Shown here one piece after another: positions 22,301 through 34,200 of a stretch of DNA of 64,000 bases. Within the stretch, counting starts at the first letter, position 1; each line of letters opens with the position of its first letter. This DNA comes from Gyrodactylus bullatarudis (taxonomy: Eukaryota; Platyhelminthes; Monogenea; Gyrodactylidea; Gyrodactylidae), in the NCBI GenBank assembly GCA_012064415.1, contig SSNU01000313.1, positions 131,848-195,847 of the forward strand. The letters are read 5' to 3'. The translations under genes were made by a program, and so were the position numbers. The notes below the pieces were generated by a model. That model saw nothing but the letters and a program-made list of their open reading frames with translations. It was not told the DNA's origin and did no database searches.

Positions 22301-25300
22301 AAGAGGGGGCAAATGTTCTGTGGATTAGCCCAGTTCTTTAGTTTTCAGGTACTTTTCATCAGCCACCAGTTCATCAAATTGGTATTATTCAGATTCAAAA
22401 ATCCTTTTATTAATTTCTTACACCTTGTAATCATTGGATAAAATCATTATTACAATCGGCTAACTTGTAAATTATTATTTTTGTATTCTGAAACATAGGA
22501 AACAGAGATTGAGTTACATCAAAAATAACTTGTTATGTTTACAGAGTGTTAAAAGATTGTGTGTGAGAGGCTCCGATAATAATCAAGCACTTACACTGCC
22601 TACTACACACCCATAGACTATAGAGTTTATTGACTTTGGAAAAAACAAGAGTTGTAGAAATCCTAATGAACATTTCTTATCGCTTCAAGATAACCAAAAG
22701 TTATTTTAGATTTTTAGGATAAATCCCAAAGAGTAATTAGTAGAACTTAATCATAACGATCTTCACTCAAGTTATTACTCAGAGATGCATTACTGAACTT
22801 TCAACTTCATCAAACACAATGGAAAATGAGACCTCCTTTGAAGCAGTTCAGATAGATATAGATCCTTCAAGGACTTCTTTGCTATCTTAAAGAGGTTTTT
22901 ATCTTCTTTTAAATGGCTGTTGGATGCCTTGACTTTATTGATAGGATTAAAATTCCGTATATTTAATGAATTTTGGCTTTTTCGAGTCTGCGGAGGACTG
23001 TGTTGAATTGCTCGTGATTAGACATGCTGATAAAATGATCATGTCTAAATTATAAAGTCAACCTTTCTCATAGGCTGGACCTGGGATGAGGTTTGTTAAC
23101 TTCTGACCCATGGCATCCAAGAGATGTGTTTGTATGAGTTATTTCAGGCTTGTTAACTTGAAACTACATAAAGTATAATTCTTTTGTTAAAAATTTAATT
23201 GATGAATATTTCCAGTTATGTACGAAAATGTACGTATATTTTTATCTAATATTATAACTAAAGCTAATTGAAGTTGTGAATCTATGATTTTTATGAAAAT
23301 CTAAATTTTTTCATCACGAATTCGAATATGACAAAAATTTTTTGGAATCCTACTCATGTTGCCCACTTTAATGATTTGAAGAAGGAAATTCTGAAAAAAT
23401 AATATTTTCATGAAAAATATGGTCATTTTTCAAATTTCGATTTGGCGCTAAAATTCCATTTTTATGAATTTGAACTCAAAATTTTTATTGATTTGAAAGT
23501 GGGAGTCTGGCCGAAACTTGTTTTTAGGATCACAATAAAAGATAGAAATCAAATATGCTGAATCCGTTCGAATGAATAACCTCATTATCTTTTGGGAGCC
23601 GAATTTCGATTTTTTGATCAAATTCACTACTTGAAAATCAATGAAATTTCGTTAAATCGAAATCCCTCGAAAATAGAGGATCTTTCAAAAGTTTGTCAGA
23701 GATATTCGGCTTTGTTGTCTAATTCTGATCCTAAAAACAAGTTTCGGCCAGACTCCCACTTTCAAATCAATAAAAATTTTGAGTTCAAATTCATAAAAAT
23801 GGAATTTTAGCGCCAAATCGAAATTTGAAAAATGACCATATTTTTCATGAAAATATTATTTTTTCAGAATTTCCTTCTTCAAATCATTAAAGTGGGCAAC
23901 ATGAGTAGGATTCCAAAAAATTTTTGTCATATTCGAATTCGTGATGAAAAAATTTAGATTTTCGTAAAAATCATAGATTCACAACTTCATATCAACCACC
24001 TTTATTATCAGGCAGACATATAGGCCATTTGGATCCAAAGTTGTATACAAGTTATGAAACCGAAGATTATTATGATATACCAGCTGGTCATTTCGGTCGC
24101 ATTTGGTTCTCTATATCATATTCGAAGGAGAATGAAGACGTTGAGCTAATATTACACAAAGCAAGAAATTTACGCGGGAATAAACGAGGCTCAATGATTT
24201 ATAATTACTCCGTCTCAGGACCATCCGGAGATGATGCAGGTTCCCAGGCAAATTCAACAAATGGTCTCCTGAATACTCTCCTGGTGAATGATCCAGGTCA
24301 ACCCCAGGATTGTCGAGTCAAGTAGGCTTCATTGTTTTCTTTACACTTGTTTATTATTAGAAAAAGAAATTGTCTGCTTATTTTCTTAAAGATATCTAGG
24401 CACATCTAAGTAGGGATATCAACTAATTACAGGAAAGGTGTCGTTTAAGGGTCTCAAATCTCTGATTGAGAAATTTGTCAAAATAAAAGTATGAAGAATG
24501 ATCTCGCGTCCAATGAAATCATTTTTGTGTTCTTTGATTCAACATTTTTGAATTTCTCTAACCATTTAGCGATTTTGCGCGCTGCCGATAGACGCATGCC
24601 TACTATTGGTTTATATTTCTTGAATCTATTCCTTGTCTCTTTTTCTGAGTCTTTGGAATCTTAAAATAGATTATTGACAAAAGAAAGTTTGAAGAACTTT
24701 GAGCGACAATCAGCAACCCAAACAGAATGTATAATCTTCCATAGATTCAAAAAAGAAACAAGGGAAAGTTTCAAGAAATATGAAATTCAGACCATTAGTA
24801 GACAACATTAGTCAATCGGCAACCCACAAAATCACTGGTTAGTATACCTACTTACTCCATTAATTAATTATAATCAAAAAATCAACAGCTACTTTCGAAC
24901 TTATCGTGAAAATTAAAAATGTAGACTCAGAGAACACTAAAAATACAAAATGTACATGCGATTACTTGAATAATCGTTAAAATTTTTTGATATATTCAAC
25001 AAAGTTAAAATTAATCTAGATAAAACGTTGGGATTTCTTCGCAAGTATGCTATTATATTTATTTTTGATCGAAAAAACTTTCTCATATCTCTAACACTTG
25101 AAATATGACGAAAACTTATCAATTTAGGATTTTTCATAACCGATTCATCATTTAATATGAAATTTTTTCCAATAATATTGATTTTCAATTTAGTCTCACG
25201 TATATAACATGTATTATATTGCTTTTTGTCATTGGAACATTCATAAAAAATAATCCTTTATTAATGAATATAGTTGCTTCATTAAATGGCATGAGCTTAT

Positions 25301-28300
25301 TTTGGTCTTTAAGGAGTAAAGCAAAACAGAAAAATATAGAAGCCATAGATAAATTTTATATGCATACTGTCTAATTAAAATTGATATCCTTTTACTGCTC
25401 CTTAAATAAAGCTAATTGATATGAAATTGGGAATCTATGAATTTAGCGTAAATATCAATTTCCACAATCAAAGAAAAAAATTATTTTGAAAACTATGAAC
25501 ATTTTTCAAATATTAAGTTGGTGCTAAATTGCCAATTTTTAAAATCTTGGAGGATGATTGAAAGAAGTTTTTCAGGATCAAAAATTAGAAAAAAAATTCA
25601 TTATCGAATTTCGATATCTTGATCATATTTACTGTTTGGAAATTGGTATAATTTTGATTATTCCAAAGGGTGAGTCTGGAAAGAATTCTTTCGACCAACT
25701 TTTCAATAAAAAGGGAATTTTTGTGTCAACTCGAAATTAGAAAAATGTCTATATTTCATTGATATCAATTTCGTTGAATATTCAAAAAGATTTTACCGCG
25801 AATTCTTTGAGCAGGAGTACTAGTTAGAGGTTCCTACTTGTAACCAAATATAATATTATGTAGAGCTATCATTATTCATCCACAACCAGGACTCCAAGTC
25901 CAGGAGCGAGTTAGCAGTTCAGTAAGAACTAACACCAACAAATAAAGTTTCCTTGATTATAATAATTATTATTCAATAAACATACTCTATATATCCTTAA
26001 TCTGAATGGCTCCAAGCATCAATCAGATTAATGTTTATGATAATAAATATTTTTAGTCAGGATATTGCCTTATCACTTTTTTCACTTTGCTGATAGAAAT
26101 CTACATTAGATGAGTTATCTGTAAATCTTTCTAGTGGTGCTATCTATTCCAAATAAACGAGTAATTGCACAGATCAATTTTCAGAATTCACGATTAGATT
26201 CATAATTTCTTGCACTTGAACGATTTATTGCGAAATATACATATATTTCATATCATATGAAATGTATTTAATGGTATACAAGCTAGACTCAGACGAAATT
26301 TTGAAGAATTAGAAAATGGTATTTAAATTTTAAAAATTCGACTATTTTGTTCATCTTAGAAGTATAAAATGATATTTCGAAACGAAATTTGGTGAGGTTA
26401 AAATACTTGGAAATTATTTTTATCATATCAATACGCGATTTTAGCAATCAAGGGTAATACAATAATAAGAGATCTTCCTTTTGCTTTTCTCTGTGTTTAT
26501 GTCTTTTCTATTGTGTCTGATTAGCTCAAGTGTGTCTGGGATCCGATACTAAGGGTTTTTTAAATACGTCAAAGATTCTGGCACATTAATTCCTGAGGCA
26601 AAGTTTCAAGATGTTAAGATCTTTCCTTTATAAAATGAAAATTTCCAAGTTTAAGCAGATGATTATTTGGGACCCAAAAGTTATCAATTCTTTTCCAGAA
26701 TATTCCTGGATTCAAATGAGAAAAAATATCAAACCACTCAAACTCAAAAACACACTTCGAATCCTGATTTTGAAGAAAAATTTATCCTTCAGGTGAGTTT
26801 TGAAATTAAACCATACCTTGAAAAGTTTTAATATGGGCTTGCGAAATAATGTCAAGCTTCAATTTTTTTCTCCCAACAACAGATAATTCAAGCATTCGAG
26901 AACTAATAAACTCTCAAGTGCTCATTGTCAATTGCAGCTCTTTTTCCCTAATTGAGTAGAGAAATTTTTACTTTGAATGTTTTCGATAGTTTATATTTTC
27001 TCCTTATTTCTCCATAAGTGTCCATGGGATTGCTTATCAGAAAGGATAGTCCACTTGCAAGTTCAAATGCTGGATAAAATGAAACGATGGAGACCAATTA
27101 GCTATGTATTATTTCCGTTGTCTGAAATTTTCGAAAATAATGACAATAAAAGCCATGATATTTCCCGATCTCAGAGAATCCAACGAGACCTATTGGCACA
27201 TGAGAATGTCGAAGTTCCTCAAGTATTTGTATCTCTGTCCTATTTTCCCGTAAATCAACGCATAACCGTCGGCATCTTTGAATGCAAAAATATGCCGAAA
27301 AAGAATAAGTCTGGTGAGTTTGAATATTCTTATATTTTATTTGGTTATTGTACAAATAAAACCTTTTTCCTTTTCGGTATAATTATAACTATCAGTAGAA
27401 AACTGCTCTTTTTCTTGAGTATGTTTTAATGTGTTATTAAAATACTTCAGAATTTCAAGAAGTTGAATAAAAAATGTTACACTCTTTAGTTTGTAGAAAT
27501 CTAGAATAAATAAGTTTGATGCAAAACCAAAAGTCCTCTAATAATAAAAACTTATTCGTACAATATTCGATGATTTTGCTAGAAATAAAGTCTTGTTTTT
27601 TTAAAATTCTCTAGCTAATAGAGATTCGAAGAGAAACGTCGAAAAATTATCTTAATCGATCGTTATTCTTACAACCAACATGACTTCAAGTCATCCTGAA
27701 CTTTTGAAATTAAATCTAGAGAACTGAGTTAATTTATAGCAATACTAGTCTACTAATCTCTGAGCAGGAGAATCTAATACAGATAGATAATAATAAAAAT
27801 TGATTGATGTTCCTTGTAAATGGGATACTAACACCATGGTAAAATTAATTAGAAAGAAATCCCTTCAATTCGATTTATCTGGTAACTTTCAGAGTGAGAT
27901 GTTATAACCCTCTCAAATTCTTAACATGAGTTCCAACTCATTACTAAATTAAAAAGGAATTACTTTATCCGTTTACTGGACGAAAATTTTACCAAAATGT
28001 AAATAAAAATTCAAACGAAAATGCTCAGTGTTTTTCATCCTTGCTGTTTTTATTTCACTGAATTCTTAAAACATAAAAAATGAAACATTAATCAAAATAG
28101 AGAAACATTAACACTCACACTTGATTCTGAGTTAAAGGGGAATCATTCTTTTTATTTTAGGGAATACATTTTTCATAATTTCTATCCTCTTTTTGCCTAT
28201 AAATAAATACACAGAAAAAAAGGGAAAGAAATATTTAAATGAAATTCTACATGGTTAAATCTACAAGGAATAAATGTACATATAAATTTTCATCTTTCTC

Positions 28301-30283
28301 AAAAGAAATACATATGAATAAATACAAATTGTGTAAAGATGAGAGATGAAGATTAGAGACGTGAGTCTGTTCATCAGTCAAGGAATCTTTCAAATGATAC
28401 ATTAGAGAAACAAATGCATTCCTAAAGATAGGAAAATGGTAGTCTATAGAATTTCTTTCTTTTAGTTATTGGGATTTTACTACTTACAGGTCATAAAAGT
28501 ATCGTCAGTACACAATAATTCTAACCACCATAGTCGAGAATTCTCGTTTATCTAAGATCACTTTCAAAACTCGAACAGTTTTGACGCCAGCTACACTTTA
28601 GTTTTGTTTGATTACAATGTTTTCAGACATCGAACCCACTAGCTAATTGTAGTTCAATCATCAATAAAAAGTTTTTTTCAGAAATCAGAATTTAATGAGA
28701 AATTTGAAAATACTGTCATATTTTTTGAAATTACGAAATATTAATATAAGTAAGTGATAGGTTGGTCAAAATTATGGTAAATCAGTTCCAATGCACATCG
28801 TTTGGAAATTGAAATTCGATTTCTTGGTCATTTTCACTATTTGAAAATCAATGAAATTTTTATAATTTTAAATTTATTGAAAATGGGATTTTTGTCTTAT
28901 TCTTTTGGTCACCTTTTGGCCATCTTCCTTTAAAATAAAAAAACGATTTTGAAATTCGAAAATATTTTTTTTCAGAATTATTTTCTTCAAATGGTAAAAG
29001 TAGGATTCCTTAAATTATTTAACATTTTGGATTCTTCAAGAAAAAATTAAGATTTTTTTAAGTCATAGATTTCACACTTCATATCAACCAACTGTACATT
29101 GTACAGTGTACTCTGTATAGATACTCTACAGTGTACATATCATCATAAAACAATTGACTGGTTTATTTCACAATTAGCTAAGGGAATCGAATATGATATT
29201 TTAGAGTATCTTTTCATTATTATGGGATCTTATAGATTATTCAGATCTCTAATCTATATTTATTAGGTTTAAAATCTTTTCTATACTGATCTTGCATTTA
29301 TCTATTACAAAGGTTGTTTTTAAACCGAAAAATTATTTCTTTAGAATTTCCAGCCTTAATGAAGATGGACCTACTGAATGAATTTCATTGTATCAGTAAA
29401 TAAAATTTTTATGTTCCTCCTATGCAATGCAATTTATTATGTATTGAGATCAAATATTTTTAATTAAGATAGAAAGGAAAATATTTCAGTATAAATAGAA
29501 ACTTTATTTTTTTGAATAATTAATTCAGTTTTTGTGTAGACAAATTAATTAATCTAAGCTTGTGAAATGATTGAGTAAAGTTTAGAAGAATTTTAAAGAT
29601 TTGACAGTTGTGAAATTTTTGATTGATCGGTATGCCATATTTTTTTATTTGATTTTTCTCATAAACTCGTATTTCCGTTTAGATATTTACCTGAAAGTTA
29701 GTCTGTGTCAAGGCCTCCAGGGAAGAGAAATCAAATCCAGAAAGACTGATGTACTGAACGGTCGCCAGAGTTTCAATGAATCCTTTCAGTTTACAAAAAT
29801 CCATGATCCCAACGATTTCAGCGTTAAAATAGTTCTCTATCAACATGGTATTTTCGGTAGGCTCATAAAACATGATTTAGTGGCATAAGCTTCAGTTTTC
29901 ATACTGATGCGAAAAAAATAAAACAAAAAATCTCTGATTAGCCCTTCTTAGTTTTCTTGAGAGCTCACATAGGCTATCAGGTTATTGAAGGTTGGGTTTT
30001 AAATTGGATATCTTTTTATAATAAGTTGAGAAATTTTCGAATAAAATCCCATTAATCAAAAGAGCATACCAGACTTTATTTCAAAAAGGTTGATAATCTT
30101 TAGGGGCATCACATATCATTCAAATAACTTTTTTCTCAAGATAAACAACTCGCCTCAATTTTTCTTGGTAATCGTATGGTCTCTAAAGGAAATGGATCCA
30201 TTCATTGGGAAGAGATGATTCGGTGTGGACTAGCCAATGAGAATACCTGTTCAGATTGGCATGAATTCCAGAATTCCATATGA
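19340..30283 (+). CDS. Synaptotagmin-like tandem C2-domain protein
   Basis: Six exons join with matching phases: 19340-19754, 24012-24321, 26699-26792, 27019-27313, 29683-29856 and 30141-30283 (476 aa). Exon 1 is a polar linker starting MNISEFLENF and ending SYKPNPY. C2A begins in exon 2 (GRIWFSISYSKENEDVELIL), has a long Ser/Gly/Asn insert, and continues in exon 3 (CRVKIFLDSNEKK then SNPDFEEKFIL) and exon 4 (VQMLDKMKRWRPISYVLFPL). C2B starts in exon 4 (VFVSLSYFPVNQRITVGIFE) and ends with IHWEEMIRCGL...SDWHEF, the synaptotagmin C2B ending. No transmembrane segment is seen, so it may be cytosolic or lack its 5' exon. Loop 3 of C2B (VLYQHGIFDKQ) lacks the usual Asp pair, and C2A loop 3 keeps only one Asp. 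Calcium-independent membrane or protein binding is inferred, as in Syt14/16-type members, but the subfamily is not assigned. Introns contain fold-back repeats. Confidence 0.85.
19958..20158. repeat. Short inverted repeat in intron 1 of the C2 gene
   Basis: The left part (GGCCAACATTAGAATTCTCAG near 19980) is matched in inverse at 20114-20140 (CTGAGAATTTTAATGTTGGCC), and pairing continues through CAAAACTTT/AAGTTTTAATA. Arms are about 60 bp with several mismatches around an unpaired centre. This looks like a fold-back non-autonomous element. The rest of the 4.3-kb intron up to 23268 shows only AT-rich DNA, with a C-run at 21201-21213. Confidence 0.6.
23269..23989. repeat. Large near-perfect inverted repeat (two 264-bp arms, 193-bp spacer)
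   Basis: Left arm 23269-23532 and right arm 23726-23989 have identical length and pair throughout with only isolated mismatches noticed (for example TTTTCATAAAA against TTTTCGTAAAA). The spacer 23533-23725 resembles parts of worn relatives at 25396-25800 and 28785-29090. No intact transposase is present. The right arm ends 22 nt before exon 2 of the C2 gene. A fold-back/MITE element that inserted recently, or is kept intact by gene conversion, fits best. Confidence 0.9.
25396..25800. repeat. Degenerate relative of the fold-back element, intron 2 of the C2 gene
   Basis: It shares AAGCTAATTGATATGAA, GGGAATCTATGAATTT and the internal stretch CGAATTTCGATATCTTGATC with the intact copy at 23269-23989, but is heavily diverged. 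The rest of this 2.4-kb intron has no recognised feature. Confidence 0.5.
28660..29095. repeat. Degenerate relative of the fold-back element, intron 4 of the C2 gene
   Basis: ATTCGATTTCTTGGTCATTT and ATTTGAAAATCAATGAAATT match the spacer of the intact copy. The right end CATAGATTTCACACTTCATA matches its outer arm. The left arm is poorly preserved. Confidence 0.6.
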
Positions 30284-30301
30284 AATATGTACTCCTTTAA
30301 C

Positions 30302-30307
30302 AATAAA
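30302..30307 (+). terminator. Poly(A) signal of the tandem C2 gene
   Basis: AATAAA 18 nt after the stop codon at 30281-30283, supporting the choice of last exon. Confidence 0.7.
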
Positions 30308-30369
30308 TTTATTTCTAACTTTAAACTATAAAGTTATTTGCTGATTTTAATGTAATAGAGTGATCAAAA

Positions 30370-30660
30370 GTTGATTTTTAGGATCACGATAAGACAAGAA
30401 AGGCTATTATCACCATAAAACTTCAGATTAGTTCATTATTTTTCAGGGATTTTGAATCATCAAATTTCGCTTTAAAATCAGGAAGATTTTTCAACTCAAA
30501 GTTCAAAATATTGGAATTTGGCGCTACTTTGAGACTTAAAATGTGCCATAAAAATTGATATTTTTCTTCTTATCATAAAAATGGGTCTCATGATCTAGAA
30601 TTCAAAATATCAATTTCTTGATGGAAAAATAGAGAACATAAATTTCCATCTTCATATTAA
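30370..30660. repeat. Degenerate relative of the fold-back element between the C2 and HUNK-like genes
   Basis: TTTTTAGGATCACGATAAGA, GGAATTTGGCGCTA and AAAATGGGTCTCATGATC resemble arm segments of the 23269-23989 element. The remainder of the 0.94-kb convergent intergenic space to 31226 shows nothing else; no canonical AATAAA for the kinase gene was found there. Confidence 0.5.
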
Positions 30661-31226
30661 TAAGCTTTTTATACAGAAGATTTTTTTTATAAATTAGCCT
30701 TAAAATAGTGTATAGAATAAATGTTATTTTTAGTCTTGTTCTCAGAATTTTTGAGTAAACAATTCCAAATAACAGGAACAAATAAAATGCATCGGGATTG
30801 TGTTCAATAAGGAATCTATTTGCTAGGAGAAAAAATACATTATTTGTTTGCCCTGGTATAAATCAAAGTTACAGTAGTAAAATCATTCTTGAATCCTAAA
30901 AGGAAAAATGTTCTCAAATACACCAATTAAATTTTCGGGAAGCGCTAAAAGAGTGTAATCAGATCAAAAATTTCTTATTGATTGGATGAGTTAGTGTGTC
31001 AAAAATAATTCTGAGTCTATAGTAGTTTAATTTAAGAAGCATTATAGTTTAATTATACATACATTTATATCTGAAATAGATTGTGGAAAACTTGATGAAT
31101 AGAGCAAAATTAAATAAATATACAAAAACAGTTATTTCAACGCCAAGCGTATTTACAAAAGTCAAATTTAAATCTCTGATGAGTTCCCAAGCAAAATGAA
31201 CAAAATAATATGATTACACCTTGATG

Positions 31227-34200
31227 TTAGGATAAGGCTTTTATGATTTGTATACGTCCAGATTGATTCTTCAGTGGTTTATCGAGACCTGGATTTAATT
31301 GACTTTGATTATTTTCGATGGATTCGTTTTTTCCCTGACCTGTCCTTGATAGACTTCCATCAGATTTATTAGATATCGAGGAAAGCGTTGATGAGTCAAT
31401 GAACAACTGGAAATTTTGTCGGCCTTGCTCTTTAACCTCACCACCACGTTTGATGATATATGGGAAATATTCCTTATTAGTTTTATTCTTACTAATATTG
31501 TTGAGGGATGTGTCCAAGATTTGGTCTGAATTCTTGCCACTAACTATATTTGAACGACTTTGATTTTGACAATTCTTTCTTAAATTGCTAAATAAAAATC
31601 GATTAATACAGTTTGATCATCAAGAAACAGGTGGAAAGGTTAGCATGCTGGCTTCATAACGTGAATTCTGACTTACTTTTTTTCAAAATTCCTCCATTTG
31701 TTCAAGAGACCGTTCGCTCCACTAACAGTATTTATATGGCCAATATCAACAAAATTATCTTCCTTGTAGTTAAGCTTTTCACTAGAATCGTTGATTTTAA
31801 AGTTTGAGTTGTTGATTTTGAATTTTTCTGTTTTATTTCCCCTAAGGATCCTTTCAAAGTCAATGCACTTCAACTTGTTAGTTGCATTCAAGCTGGATCG
31901 GTCTGAGTTGTTCTTTTCGTCAAGAAAATTTCTGGAACGGTTCGACGGCATTGTCTTAAATTGACTCGGCGTTGAATTTTGCTGGTTATTCATGAGACTG
32001 CTGTTAGATAGTTTTAGATTAACTCCGCTACCATTCTTAATTGTAGCACTTCCGTAGTTATAAGGTTGTACAATGACACAATTAGAAGATTTCGAAATTT
32101 TCTGACTTTTCTCGTCACCTTTTCCGAATTCAGGAGTATCTTGAAATAATATTATATTACCGAAATTTCTAGATATTTGATATGTTATTAATTTCTATAG
32201 AATTAGAACTGAACCATGTATTCTATAGTTAGGGAAGGATTACTCTGTAATCTTACACTCTTAAAAATTTCGATCATTCATTTGAACGAGTTACAGTTAT
32301 TTTCTATCACTATGTACGGCTGTTCTTGATGAATTTGAAAAATTTATGATTTTTACGAAAATCTTCTTATTATCAAGGTCTTGAAAACCAATTATGACAA
32401 TTCAATTTTTGAAAGAATCGTCAATTTGAAATGATCTCAGATCATTAAAATTTATTCATTTTCAAGTACACAAGGCTCAGTATAGGTTTGCAGAATTTAA
32501 CTTCAAGATCCTCAGTCCTAGCTTGAAATAAAAAAAGGCTCCTACTTCAAGCCTCGAAGTGAAAAAACCTGTGTGAAAATAGAACTAAACTTACAAGGCT
32601 TAGTCTGTTTAAAATCCTTAGGTTCCAATTTACTTAATTAAACCGAAAGTTTTGAGCTTAATTTATGGAAAATCTAAAAAATAAAGAGTTTTAAATTTCG
32701 AGAGTATTTGTTCGTTTCGTATTTTCATAGATGAAATTCTTTTTGGAGAAAAAATCCCTCATCAGAATTTGAAAAAAGACCAAAGACAAAAAGAATTTAA
32801 TTCAATGTTTAAAAAATTTGTATCGATGTGTAAATCAAACACTCCTTTTCTACCCTTTTTTGTTATGATGATTTAACCTCTTATAAATCCTACACAATTA
32901 TCCTTTATAAAGTTAAATAACTCTGGTTCTAAATGAGATACATTCGAATACAGTTATGCCTAAATTTTTTCCTCTATAAGATGGTATAGTATCATAAGTA
33001 GAACTTGATGAATAAGTCCAAAATTTTTGAATAAGTCATAATTTCTCCAATTCTCACTGAGAGTGTTGGAATTGATTTCCAGAAAATCCTTGCAAAATTT
33101 CGAGAACTTTATGAAAAACGAGATTTTTGTAATTCCCAAATTCATCGAGAATAGCTTTATTGTAAAATCTATCTCAACGGACATGGGCGATTCCATCACT
33201 AAATATGGGAGTGTTCATCAAGCAAATTTTCAAAGATCTGAATGCATAGAATAAGAATTAGTTTAAAGCTTACTCTTGCTATGAATTTTCGATTCTATTT
33301 TTCGTCCATTTGGAAGACGTTGACTATCAAAGTATTTGGAATTTAATAAATTATTTGTAGATAATCGATGATGACCTTGGCCGTACTTTACTGGTGAGGA
33401 GTTCTTCATTGTTTTATTCGGTTCATAATTTTGGAAAAGTTTATGAGTAGTACTCTGAGAGTTAAAGTAACTAACTGGATTGAGGGTATAATTTTTATTC
33501 AGAGTATTACTGCTATTGAGGTTAATTTTACTACGAACAGTCTTCTCAAAGTTCTCAGTATTTGATTGACTCTGATTGTGGAGGAAATTATTGGAAGACA
33601 AGTTGAGATTTTTACTGGATAATTCGGAATTTCTTGTCTTTGAATTTGACTGAGTCGATGCTAGAGTCTTTGATGATGCCCATAAATCAGTACGCTGGTT
33701 GAATAGAGAATTTGCCATTACTGAAGAATCTGTTGTGAGATTACTAAGTTCTGTCACGGATGGATTGTAATTATTACTTTCTCTGGAGCCCTTGAACTTA
33801 AATATAAAAGGAGGTTATTAAATTTATCGATTAATTTGTCTTAATAACAGTAACAAATACAGGAACATGATGAGGAAACGTCAAGAAATAAACTAATGTC
33901 ATGAAAACTTCTTCATATCTCTATATATCTTATAACTCTACATATCATCTGTGTCTACTTAAAATAGCTAAAACATGAAACTCAACTTTGATAAATATCC
34001 GGGGGATCAAATTCTAGAATTAGTTCTTTTCAAACAGCCAAATCGGAAAATTAAGTCTGTTCAGTTGATTTGGTCTATTTCTACATCTTCAAAGTGTTTA
34101 TATTCTCTACTAAATTTGAATAGATGAATATTTCCTTCAAAATAGATAAGTTATTAATAATAGCTTGTTATCGATTTCTAATGATAAACTTAACGAGTAA

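Noticed and set aside
23592..23810. 72-codon frame in the hairpin element
   Set aside because: Spans the spacer and right arm of the inverted repeat; no protein similarity recognised.
26611..26796. 61-codon frame overlapping C2 exon 3
   Set aside because: The other frame from 26699 gives SNPDFEEKF in phase with both neighbouring exons, so this one is a shadow.
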